Source: Daphnia pulex
Lineage: Eukaryota > Arthropoda > Branchiopoda > Diplostraca > Daphniidae
DNA: 64,000 bases
Assembly: GCF_021134715.1 (NCBI RefSeq)
Contig: NC_060021.1
Coordinates: 682,001-746,000, forward strand
Direction: 5' to 3'
This document shows, one piece after another, positions 39,708 to 51,000 of this stretch. The stretch's first letter is position 1, and each line of letters opens with the position of its first letter. The notes under the pieces were generated by a model that did no database searches, was not told where the DNA came from, and saw only the letters and a program-made list of their open reading frames with translations. The position numbers and the translations under genes were made by a program.

Positions 39708-39953
39708 GGCGTGGTATGGCAATAAACTCAAATTGCAGCAACTGTGGAAAATTATTCCACACATTTGCTGCGACTTGACTCGCCGACAACAACCCAAAGT
39801 TTTTTAGTTTTTTTTAAATGAATTTATATTTAAATTCAACCAGCCTACCCTGTTGAGAGCACCGGTGATGTGGCAATCAAACTCAAATGGCAGCAACTGC
39901 GGAAAATGATTCCGCACTTGCTGCGACTTGACGCGCCGACACCACCGACTACT
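39708..39953. repeat. Pair of direct repeats, about 85 bp
   Basis: Copies at 39708-39795 and 39864-39953 share TGGCAAT, AAACTCAAAT, GCAGCAACTG, GGAAAA-GATTCC, TTGCTGCGACTTGAC and CGCCGACA. They are about 85% alike by eye. Confidence 0.7.
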
Positions 39954-40896
39954 CTGAATCGTTGGCCCGTTTGACAAGTCAATATTACCCACACACGCAT
40001 GGCGTGAATCAACTGCAATACGATAACTGTAGACCTCCTCATCTATAGTAACAGACCCAGCACCTTTGGACGAAATTGGAGTGACTATTGTTGTTGCTGC
40101 TGTTTAGAGTAGGAACGTGGGTTTTATTTAGGTTCTTTTTTCAACTTCGATGTTGGGAATCAGCTGAAATCTGAAACTCGTTCAGCAGTTCAAGACCCTC
40201 CCCTCCCCTTTTTCCCATTTTCAGGTCCAGTTATAAGAGAATAGTTAAACGCTGCATTGATATCGAACACTAATATGTAAATAAAATGATAAAAGACTTT
40301 TATTTATATAATTGTTTTATTTTTGGCGTGTCACACGTTATATACAGTCACGCTTGAAAGTTTCTGGAGCAGTAGTCAAATTTGCTCTATATGAATGCAA
40401 AGAAGAAAATGGCGGCAATTTCAAATCAAACCAAAAAAAAATGAGAATAAAAACGAGACAGATTGCGTCACAGTTGAAGGGGGGGGGGGAAGAGGGGATT
40501 GAAATTCATTTTTTTGAGTATCACTGGGAGAAACTTCAAACTTGTTCGATTGGGAAAAGATGGAAAGAAATGAAAGATAAATTGGCAAATCAAATTATTA
40601 TTCAAAATCAACAAAAGTATTCATTTTGGCACACTTTGTCGCACACTCATCCAAGTAATCCAACGGGGGGGTATAAAGAAAAAAGAAATTTTTATCATTT
40701 CTGGTTGCGTAACCCAATCAGACACACACCCACACGACACACACACACATTAATATGTATAGCAGATGTCAAATAATATAAAAATGGATATTTTAATTAA
40801 TTATATAAGATGTACAAATTTGTCTCTTCAGTTTTGGTCAGATGGGAAAAATAAAAGGATGGCAAGGAGGATCATCATTCCGGCGCGGATGCTGGA
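39954..40896. other. EGFR 3' flank and spacer
   Basis: Contains the probable 3' UTR of EGFR. Minus-strand AATAAA-like signals lie near 40298 and 40316. A run of ten G lies near 40481. No gene was recognised. Confidence 0.4.
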
Positions 40897-43800
40897 TTAG
40901 ACTGTCGTCTCGTTCCTTTTGAGCGGCTGCAGCGGCTGCAGTTCCCGCTGGAGGTCGTTGTAATAGTCGTGGTCCGATCCTTCCTCCTCCGACGAGCGCT
41001 GCGTCAGGTAGCGCGGCCCAAAGGCGCCCGTCGGGAACTGGATCGGCCCGGCTAGCGGACCACCGGAGCCACCAGCCGAGGGCGTGGCCGACGACGACGA
41101 GCCGGAAGACGAAGACAAGGAAGTGCCGACGCCCAGGCTGTTGACGGGAATGCCCAGGGTGGCGCCGTTGCCGACGGGCAGGCCGCTCGAGACGGACGAG
41201 GTCGGTGAGAGCTGGTAGCTGGGCGACGATGGGTTATACAGCGTGTTGACGTCCTGGTTGTTCATCATGTGGTACTCGGGATTGTCCATGCTCAGCGGAA
41301 GCGTCGGATGCATTCCGGACATCCGCTTGATGGCCGGCAGGCTCTTGACAAAGTCCGGCATCGACCGGGCGTGATAGTCCCCACTGCTCAGTTCACCATT
41401 GTCTGTAAAATCGTCAAAAAATTGGTTAAAAATTTAGAATTTTTGAGAAGACGGCCTTAAATAATTTTCAAATTTGCCGGGCAGGAATTGTTTTTACCTC
41501 CGAGTTTGGCATCGCCAATCAGATCCATGTAACCGGCGTGGTGGTGGGGTTGGGTCGACTGAGGAGATGGCATCAGGTAGTCATCTTCGTCGACGGGCAG
41601 GTCCAGCTTCAGGTTGCCCACTCGAGCTCCCGTCTTGACGCCCGGCAGGTAGTGGGGTAACCGTCTGTCTTCCATCGCCGCTTCCAATTCTTAAATAATT
41701 AAAATTTAATCCAATTAAATTTAATTCAATTAAAGTTAATTCAATTCAAATTAAAATTTACCTTTGCCGATGAGCTGGAGCGGATCGCTGCAGTAGCGGA
41801 GACTGGGCCCGCCACTGTCGCGCTGGGAGTTGGGCTGCAGCTGCTGCGGATGCTGCGACGGATGGAATGCGGATGGATGATGGCCCGCCGGCAGTCCAGC
41901 CAAATGATGGTGGTGGTGGTGGCCCATGGCGGCCATGCCGGGACTGGCCGTCCTCTGACTTCCGGCGGCGCTGGAAAATCCTTCGGCGCCGTAGACTCCG
42001 GCGTGTTCCGATCCGTTGGCCAGACTTCCGCCTCCGCCCGTACTGCTTCCGCCGGCCGCGTATTTCTTGACGGGCGTGGGCGGCGGCAGCGGCGTCTCAG
42101 CCGTGATGGTCGAGCTGCTGGACGGCAACGGGCAACGAGATTTGGGTTGTAAATATTCTTCGGCATCCATGATGACTTCCGGGCCGTCCATCGACGACGA
42201 CAAATTCCGGATCAATTCTTTTTCGTCCTGTATCAATCAATTTAATTTAGTTTAAAACAAAGCTGGGCAGAGTAAATTTTAAATAAAATTTAAAAATGGA
42301 CGGGCAGACGGACCTGAGGAGAATAGGAAGGTAGGCGCATCAGTTTATCGCCGGGAATGACGAGATAGCGGCCAGGATCACGGGCCATTTTGGCGAATTC
42401 ATCGGCCAGCTCTTTGAAGCTGGGCCGGCTCTCGGCGTCCAGCATCCAGCACTTGATCATAATCATGTAGACGTCAATGGTGCAGGTGGGCGGCTGGGGT
42501 AGTCGCTCACCCTTTTCCAGCAGGTCGGGCACTTCACGGGCCGGCACGTTCTCGTAAGGCCGTCCACCGTAGGTCAGCAGCTCCCAGACGGTGACGCCAA
42601 AGGCCCAGACGTCCGACTTGTGGGTGAAGATACGATGCTGGATGCACTCCAGGGCCAGCCACTTGATGGGCATCTTCCCACCGGCCGCCTTGTACTCGTC
42701 CTCGTTTATGTCCAGCAGCTTGGCCAGCCCGAAATCCGTGATCTTGACGCAGGCCGGGTTCTGGACCAGGACGTTGCGGGCGGCCAGGTCGCGGTGGACC
42801 AGCCTCCGCTCTTCCAGGTAGGCCATGCCGCGGGCGATTTGGCTGCACCAATTGAGCAGCGGCTTGGACCCGATCTTGTCCCGGTTGTTGCGCACATAGT
42901 CCAGCAGGCAGCCCAGCGGCATCAGCTGAGTGACCAGCATCATCTGCGACGTCATGCAGACGGCCAGCAGCTGCAACAAATTGGCATGCTCCACGCTGGC
43001 CATGATGTAGGCCTCGTCCAGGATCTCGCGGTTCGTGTTGGACCCGGTCCCTTCGCGCAGGACTTTGATGGCCACTGGGATCTTGACGTTTTCGCCCTCG
43101 GGGACCCAGACGCCCTTGTAGACGGTCCCGAAAGCCCCGTAGCCCAGGATGCCGCCCCGTCTCAGCTCCGCCTCTTTGACGATGCGCAGTTTGGCCAGGT
43201 TGGGCTTGACATGACTGGGCCGTAAAGGTTCGCTGTCCTCGTAGCCGGACATGACCATCGTCATCTTGGCCGTGTTCTCCTTAGACTTGGCCCGCTGGTG
43301 CCAGTGGTAGCCGAAACAGGCCAGGAAAACGCCCAGGAGAGTGACGCAACCGATAACTCCGCCCAGGATGGCCGCAATGTGCTCCTCGTCGCCATTGCCC
43401 ACCAGGGGATTGACCACCGGCTCCTTGGCGCAGTAAGGATCACCTCCATCGCCTGGGAAAATCTTGTGCGGGGCTTCAGCCGGGCAATTGGCCGTGCAGT
43501 TGAACGGCTGGGTGGAATTGGTCAACGGGTCCAGGATTGTTGATGTTGTTCCAGGGGATAAGTAGACGCGGTAATTGCGGCAGCTGAGACACTGGTGGAC
43601 GTTGGGGCCGGTACAGCCACGGCACTCGCTGGCGCACCTGGAACATTCGTGTCGCTCCTCATCGGCGTAGTGATCCTGCGGGCATTCATCCTCGCACTGC
43701 TCTCCACGTTTGTACTTGACGCACTCCTGGCACACCTGTTGAATTCCGGCCGGAAGGAAATTTAAAAAAAAATTGTAAAAACTGGAAATTTGATGGAAAG

Positions 43801-46800
43801 GTGAAGACGGGCCAGTTGTCAACAGACGGACCAAATAAGGATCGAGGTCGTTTTGAATTTGAATATGACGAACCTGTTCGTGAAAGCCGTAGCCGTTGCA
43901 CCTCTTGCAGCGCGGATGACATTTGCGGCAGACGGCCTTGCCGGCCAGCGGCTTGAGCGGCCCTTGCTCCTGCGGTCCCACCCACTCGTAGTAGTAGCCA
44001 TCCGGGCACGTTTCCGTCTTTTTCAAACAGCGATCCTGAAAGTTTTGAAATTTTAATTTAAATTTAATTCAATTAAAATTAAAGTTAAATAGATCGTTTT
44101 TACGGGTGTTGTACTGACCACTTCGACGTCACCGTTGATGACGGCCTTCTCGCAGGATCGGCAACCGCGCGGCCCAATGTTGTTCTCCGGCCCGGTGCAG
44201 CCGCCCACGCAATTCTCGTGGCACGAAAGACACTCGTTGCCGCTGTCGTTGAATTTACTGGTCGGGCAGGCCGGCACGCAGTAAGGGCCGTCTTTGACGT
44301 GCTTGCAGATGGTGCAGTTGCCCGGCCCTGGACCGGTGCACGTTTCCTCGCACTCGTGGTGGCAGTGCTTGCACAGTTTAGGAGTCAATTCGTAAATCCT
44401 GCCCAGTCAAAACCCCCAAATTAAATTTTGCTGGACCAAATTAAAAGCTGGACAGGACACTTACCCTAAATTCAAGTCGCAACTCTCGACGCACGTCTCG
44501 TCCAGCTGGAAATGGGCGCAGGAAAGACACTCGTTGGGTCCCAGGCCCCAGCAGCCCTCGACGGAACACTGGGCGCTGCAGACCAGTCCAGCTTCCAGGC
44601 ACTGGGCGGCCAACTTGTTGTTCTGCAACAGAGTCCCGTGCTGCTGCGACTTGATGATCTTGGTCCAGCTGATGCTCTCAGCAAAGCACAGCTCCTTATT
44701 CTCCAGCACCGTCACGCTGCCGGCCCGGATCATTTTCAGCGATCGCAGGTGGAGTGAATTCAACGACGTTTTGACAATGTACAAGGCCGAAAAATATTCC
44801 GTCAGCTGCCGTCCGCCAATCGTCTCCAAATTCCGGAAGTAGGATAAATTCCGGAATTCCGGATGCGAAGCCTGGACATTAATAAACCCCGTAATCTCCT
44901 GGAGGGTGGCGAATATTTCCAGCCGGTCCGGATGGAGTCGTGGGTAGCGCGGGCCGAAGGTAAAATTGGGGTAAATCTGCTGGAATCCGGCGAAGGAATG
45001 ATCCAGGATCGTGATGGATCCCTCGATGACGGTGCAATCGCGGAAGCTCTCGATGTTTCCGGCGTGGACGATATCGACGCCCTGGCAGGTCTTTGGACAA
45101 GGGCCGTCGCAGACGACGCACTCGCCGTTGACGGCCTTCTTCTTGGGCGGGCAGATGCGGACGCAGGCCCCGTTGTCCTTGAGCAAATGCTCCGGACACG
45201 TTTTGACGCAGGTGGCGCCGTAGGCGTATTTGCCCTCCGGGTTGATTTCCCAAGAGTACGTGATGGGGTTGTAGCGCTGCATGGCCGGGCATTCCTGCTT
45301 GCACACGCCGTCGTCGAAGAAATTCCGGCAAGCCTGTCCGTCCGTCCGTAGCAAAAATTGAACAATTCAATTGAATTAAGAATTCCGGATCAAACATTCC
45401 CAGCTGGATATGTATATCATTCTTGACCCAATAACTTCATTAATGAATAATTATTTGATTAAAATAATTATTTAGAAATAATTCCAAGATGAGATGCAAA
45501 ATTTTATTTTAATGATTTGACTAATTTAATTAGTATTTTCTTATTTCATTAATTAAAAAATTATTGATAATTCTAAGATTAGATGCGAATTTGATTTTAA
45601 TCATCAATTCATTAATTGATTATTATTTTTCAAAATAATTCTAAAACTTGATGAAATTTGAGATTTCAGACAATCGCCTTGGGCATTGCAAATGCCAATG
45701 TAGCATGTCAAACGACCCCAAAAGAATTTGGCCCATTGTTCTGTAAAATGATGACGTCACATGGTGACGAATGCCACCGTGACAGATTTATTTGTCACCG
45801 GCGGCTACCGGTGCAGAACCGATCAAACTATGCGGCCATTGCTGGGCAATGTGTCAAACGGTAGTAGTTTAGGAATAAGAATCAAATGCTTACGAGACAG
45901 TCGCTCTGCTTGGGTCCAGTGCATCCGCCGGCGCAAAACAAGTGGCAGCACTCGCGCGGCTTGGGTCCGAAGCAACGCCCCTGGTGGCACTGCGGACTGC
46001 AGTTGATTTTGGAGAATTTCTGGCAATTTTCAGGTCCTTCGCCCCAGCAGCCGGCCTCGCACGACTCGTGACAAGCCGGACACTCACGCTCCGGCTCCGT
46101 GAAATTGTAAACGTTGAAAATCTTGGAATTGGAGCCCGTGATAATCTCCTCCCAGTTGATCGTCTTCATGTGGCACAGGTTGTAGTTGTTGAACAATCCG
46201 CAACTACCCGCCAATATATCTGCAATATAATAAAATTTCGAATCAAATTACAAATTTCATCAATTTTACGAAAAAAATTAAAATTAAATGAATTAAATTA
46301 TTGGAAAATTCAAATTTCAAAATTTTACGAAAAATTTGAAATTAAATGAATTAAAGTTAATTTTAAATGAATTAAATTTAAGTTAATTGAATTAGAGTTA
46401 ATTTTAATTGAATTAAATGTACCTCTGAGGGCGGGCATTTCGAGGTTGTGCATTTTGGAGAGGGTGACGACGAGGGCGAATTCCTCGTCGTGGACGTTGA
46501 GTTTGAACAGAGTCCGTCCGCGGATGATTTGCAGGGCCGGCAGGACGATGCGGCGGACGTCGACGTGCGAGATGAGGACGTAGCCGGTGACTTCGCGAAT
46601 GTGCTGCAGGAAAGTCAAGTCCAGGTGCTCGTCCTGGAGCCAAGTCAGTTCCAGGTTGCCGTCGACGTACGTGCAGTTGGTGTAGCGGTCGCGCAAATTC
46701 CGGTAGTGGTGCTCCCGGTTGGACGGCACAGACATCCGCCCGTTCGTCCCGATGCAAACTGGACAACAATTAATTACACAAGTTAATTTAAAATCTAGTA

Positions 46801-47287
46801 TTTCTATTTTTTTACATTAATTGAATCATTTTAATTTATTTATTATCAAACAATTATTATTACAAATCTATTTGCATTTGATTTAAATTGATAATTTTTA
46901 TTTATTAATTTACTGAGCATTTTAATTTATCTGAATATCATCAAATATTATTATTTAAAAAAATCAGTTTTTATTTGAATTAAATTCATCATATATAAAA
47001 TTTATCAAATTGGTTTTAATGAATTGAATTCACTTACCTGTTTGGGGGAAATTCCAATTCGAGTTGATAGTAATAAAAAGTTAATAAAAAATGATTCACT
47101 TACTTTTGCCTTTAAAGACTTCGTTGGCTTTATCGGCGGGACTAGAGTGATGGGACGTGACGTTTGAGGCTGTCGGTCCGGCGGCCGAGCTGGCCGGCCG
47201 ACACCAGCAGCACAACAGGACGACACTCAAATAGATGTGGACGGCCTTTGACGGCCAACGCAGTTTCGGCCCGGGCGTCAACGACAT
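40897..47287 (-). CDS. Egfr: Epidermal growth factor receptor (receptor tyrosine kinase)
   Basis: A complete coding region of about 1580 residues. Exons: 47104-47287, 46423-46758, 45894-46219, 44465-45333, 44119-44398, 43874-44035, 42314-43735, 41762-42227, 41498-41689, 40897-41402. A signal peptide ([12 protein letters not shown]...) comes first. It is followed by the L1 domain, furin-like cysteine repeats, the L2 domain ([22 protein letters not shown]) and an extended second cysteine-rich region as in insect EGFR. The transmembrane segment [20 protein letters not shown] is at about residues 840-860. The kinase has GYGAFG at 917, VAIK Lys at 943, HRDLAARN at 1033 and DFG at 1053, all intact. 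The activation-loop [10 protein letters not shown] and the IKWLALE motif are present. Tail tyrosines include EEYLQP, DDYLMP, GYMDL and NPEYHMM, the last a PTB-type (Shc) site. A run of six His occurs in the tail. It acts at the plasma membrane and signals to Ras/MAPK. Intron 43736-43873 is open in frame. Confidence 0.96.
45334..45893 (-). other. EGFR intron 3 (560 bp)
   Basis: AT-rich intron between the exons ending SDCL and beginning [11 protein letters not shown]. No exon was recognised within it. It contains repeated short AATTAATTAAA-type stretches. Confidence 0.8.
46759..47103 (-). other. EGFR intron 1 (345 bp)
   Basis: AT-rich intron between the signal-peptide exon and the L1 exon. The donor AAAA/GTAAGT and acceptor TTGTCCAG give the phase-1 junction ...GK-I-CIGTNG. 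In insects this first exon is often an alternative one, but no second candidate signal exon was identified nearby. Confidence 0.75.
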
Positions 47288-47749
47288 TTTTGGCTCAGTT
47301 CATTTTATTAAAATTTCAGTCCCAGATCGTCTCTCGTTTCTAATTCATTAACCCAAAATTCAATTAAACCGAAAAATCAAAAATTTCATAAAATCCGACG
47401 CTTTTTTTTCAATTTTTCAAATGGCTCGACCGGACAAAAAGTGCTGGACATCACAACTGGTAGCGTGGGAAAATAAAAAGAATTGCGCGGTTTCTCTGAG
47501 CTGCTGCTGGCCGGCCCGGCGACATGATCTCCCATGTCCGTCCACTTGAGTGAACAGCGTCACAATTTTGTAAAATTTAAAAAAATATTTTTTTTTTCTT
47601 GGCTGGCCCAGCCGGGCAGCAATAATCCTTACGGCGCCTCTCCTCACACAGTTGTGTGTACATGACGTGTCGCTCGTGAGGTATTCAGCCTTGAACGGCC
47701 CTGGCTGCTGATGCTGGATCTCTGATCGTTTTCTTCTTGTATAAAACAT

Positions 47750-47770
47750 TCTTATCTTATCTTATCTTAA
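47750..47770. repeat. CTTAT microsatellite
   Basis: Four copies of TTATC/CTTAT in tandem, about 460 bases upstream of the EGFR start codon. Confidence 0.7.
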
Positions 47771-48011
47771 CTATTTAGTTGGCTAAAGAATTTTTTCGAG
47801 TTTTAAAAATAAAAACCAACCACGCCCCGGCGCCCAATTCTCATTAGCTCATTTGGAAAATGATGTCCTCACGCAGAAAGATATTCCGCAATTTTGTCTC
47901 TCCTGGAATCATAAATCCAGGGGACAAAATTCCAGGGGGACGGCCATTAAATATCCGAAAATTTCAGAATAAAAATTGTAGAGAGGAATTTTGGGCCAGC
48001 AAAACACCAGA

Positions 48012-48030
48012 AGAAGAAGAAGAAGAAGTG
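48012..48030. repeat. GAA microsatellite
   Basis: Six uninterrupted AGA/GAA triplets. A complementary TTC run occurs at about 48173-48187, so the two could pair as a hairpin in a transcript. Confidence 0.7.
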
Positions 48031-51000
48031 GAGGAATGAGAAAATGATGATGAAGAGGAAGAAGGGGGAAAGGATGATAGCCCGAGGCTTGGCACCTTCT
48101 TGTTGCTTAGGCTGCTGCTGCTGCACGGTATATATAAATGCCTTCCAGCTAAACAACACAAAAATGGGTTTTTCTTCTTCTTCTTCTATTTTTGAATATT
48201 TCCAGCAAGAGGAGGAGGACCCCCTGCGGACAAGGTCTTCTGCACGAACAAGAAGAAGAAGTAGGTAAAGAAGGAGGGGGGAAGGAAATTGGGGTCGAAC
48301 TGTGCCTCGGGGGTCCAACCTAAAAGGTGTACCACTGGGCTGTGTTGCTATTGGTCTAGCCGGGCCTATAAGAAGAAAATAAGTTCCTCCTGGAAAGAAG
48401 AAACATTTTTCCTTTGAGGGGGCAGAAAAAAAAACAGCTGGACACAGTGATTACATGTACACCAAGTAGTTGTGTGAGCTGGGCCAACAACAAGAGAAGC
48501 TAGGCGCCATGTTGCCCAGCAGCTGGGAAAATAAGAAGAAAATGGCCATCATCATTATTTTCCAATGTAAGATGACGACAAGGTCGTCGTACCTTCTTTT
48601 AAACTTGTTCTGTTTTTCATTTTTTTTTTCTGACGGCCAAGACATTTGGCCGGCCAGATGCAAATGAAGCCATTTGGGAAGAAAAGAGAGTGGAAGACCT
48701 GGCCATCTTTCTGATGATGATGATGAGGCTATGCTGGGACTTTTATATTTTATCTTATATAGTATATAGAGTTGGCCGGCTGTTGAGATTTTTATATGAC
48801 GGGCCGGCAGCAGCTGAGACATTCCATCGGGCGGCTGCACGACCGCTGCTGCGGCCGTGAATTGAGCCCCCTGGACTTGTGTGTGTTGTACATCAAAGAT
48901 ACTCGATCCTCTCCTGTTGCTATACGAGGCCGCCGCCCGTCAGGGCCGTCTCTCTAAATTGCCGCCGCCAACGATATGACGGGCCAATGAGTGAGGCCCT
49001 GCAGCATCAGGAGCCAAAAGAAAGAAACGTGTGATGTTTACGATCCCGGCGGACTCTATACAAAATATAAGAAGCTGGGCAAGAAAAAGAAAAACATTGT
49101 CCGTTTCTCTCTTGATGAGGTACCGTCGTGAGCCAGCGGATGACGGACCTTATACGGATGATTGGAATCCCCTCCCAGTCGAATTCCTACGACGATTTAG
49201 ACATTCGGGAAACAAAAAACGGACAGGTGCTGGCGATAGTTTTAAAAGAAATGCCGGGCAAAAGAATCTCTCAACGGGTTGACATGGTGACGGATGCTTC
49301 TCTCTCTCTTCTATCCATTCTCTGATGTAATGTCTAACAAATGAGCGACGATTTATATTGTCTCCTTCTACCGTTTGTGTGGCTCTGGGCTTTTTTCCCT
49401 GTCTTATCTTGTCGCCCAGTCATTGGTATTCCAGGCCAGCGTTCAGCTTCTTTTCTTCTACTTGATCTCTACATCAAGTCTGGGCTATTTCTCTAAACAC
49501 ACGTCTCAATCCAAACGCAATTCTATTCCATCCGTTTGATACTAAGAAGATGGAAATTTTATTTAAAAAAGAGCCGGACATTGTGTGAGATATATTTCCG
49601 ACATTTCCGTTTTAAAAATGGGAATAAAAAAGATGAAAACAATCGGACGAGACAGAGACAAAGGGCCATCTGTCAACCCCCTCTGGTCAAATAAAAATAA
49701 AAATAAATAAAATGTTATTTTTGTTTTTTGTTTTTTTGGCCCAGCTGCTGCCCGTCTTGATGATGATATTAAGTCGCAGGTAGTTACGACAGCAGCGGGT
49801 GACTTGTAGTAGTAGTAGACGAGTCCCTTTTTATTTATATAAACATGGCCCGTCTCGTCCTGGATGGACCCAACCAAAAAATATCTAATCCTAATAGGGG
49901 AAAATGGCTGGCCCTTCGTCGCCCGTCGTCGCCACGGTGAAAAATGAGCGGGACGTGAGGCGAATTTCCAATCACATCAAACGACAACAAACAACAACCA
50001 CAAACGAAAAAAATAAGAGAGTTGTCCGTCTGGACTCCCAATTAAGTGACATATTCCGTCTATAAGGGGTGGCTGGCCGGCCCAGTCAACTTATATTTTT
50101 CTCCCAGACGCGTTCAACTCTCTATTTTTTGTTGTTTGTAGAGTGACATGAATGCGCGGGCAGGGCCGTCTGACTCAGAGACAATCAATTTCAAAAGAGA
50201 AAAAAGAGAAAAAATATTTTTCCAGCCGAATTTGGAAAGCCTATTCGTCTGCCCAGCAAAGATATGATGAGATGGTTGCCAAGTATTTTCTTTTTTTCGC
50301 TGTCATTACGTACACAGACGGACCAAAAGGCAACACACACACTGAGCTGCTGTGAGAGCTGAGCAGGTGAATATTTTATTTTTTTTCTTCTTTCCCGCTA
50401 AGTCACGGCGAACGCGCCCTCCTTCACGAAAAGAGCCAGAAGCGCAGATGAGTCAGCAGCAGCTCGGCCGGCCCTCCACCACAAGGAGGAATGTATATAT
50501 GTTTCTTCTTCTTGTTTAATTCTGCCATGGCACCAAACGCATCACAGTTCAGACGGGCCGAGATAAATTGAACTGCGAGAGAATCTGACTGGAGAATCTC
50601 TCTCGTCCACTTGGCTTAGTTTCATGGCCGTCTCTAACCTAATACCTAGCTAGCTAGATAGCTAGGAGAATCATTACCTCGTAAACATTTTTTTTCCAGC
50701 CCAGCTCAAACAGACTTTCTCGCCCAGTTGAAATTCATTTGATTTCCTCCCCAAAGCTCAAACGAAATGAATTTCACACGACCTTTTCGGCTGCCCATCA
50801 ATCTGTTTGCTGGACATATTTTATCTATTTTTTTGTGTGACGACGGCCAAGGTCGATCCTGCCCGTCTATCACACCTGTTGAGCTTCTCTAATCCCAACC
50901 GATCTTAATAAATTAAATTGTGTCCGTCGAGCCATTGATCAAATTCAAATTTAGCGCCATCGAAAAATCAAACCAAAAAATCTCACCTGTTGGCTCCTAA

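Noticed and set aside
41741..42166. Arg/Pro-rich frame opposite phase to the EGFR tail
   Set aside because: Frame shadow of the exon at 41762-42227; composition is typical of out-of-frame GC-rich DNA.
42534..43225. Long frames antisense to or out of phase with the EGFR kinase exon
   Set aside because: They are shadows of the GC-rich kinase exon and share its codon bias in the wrong frame.
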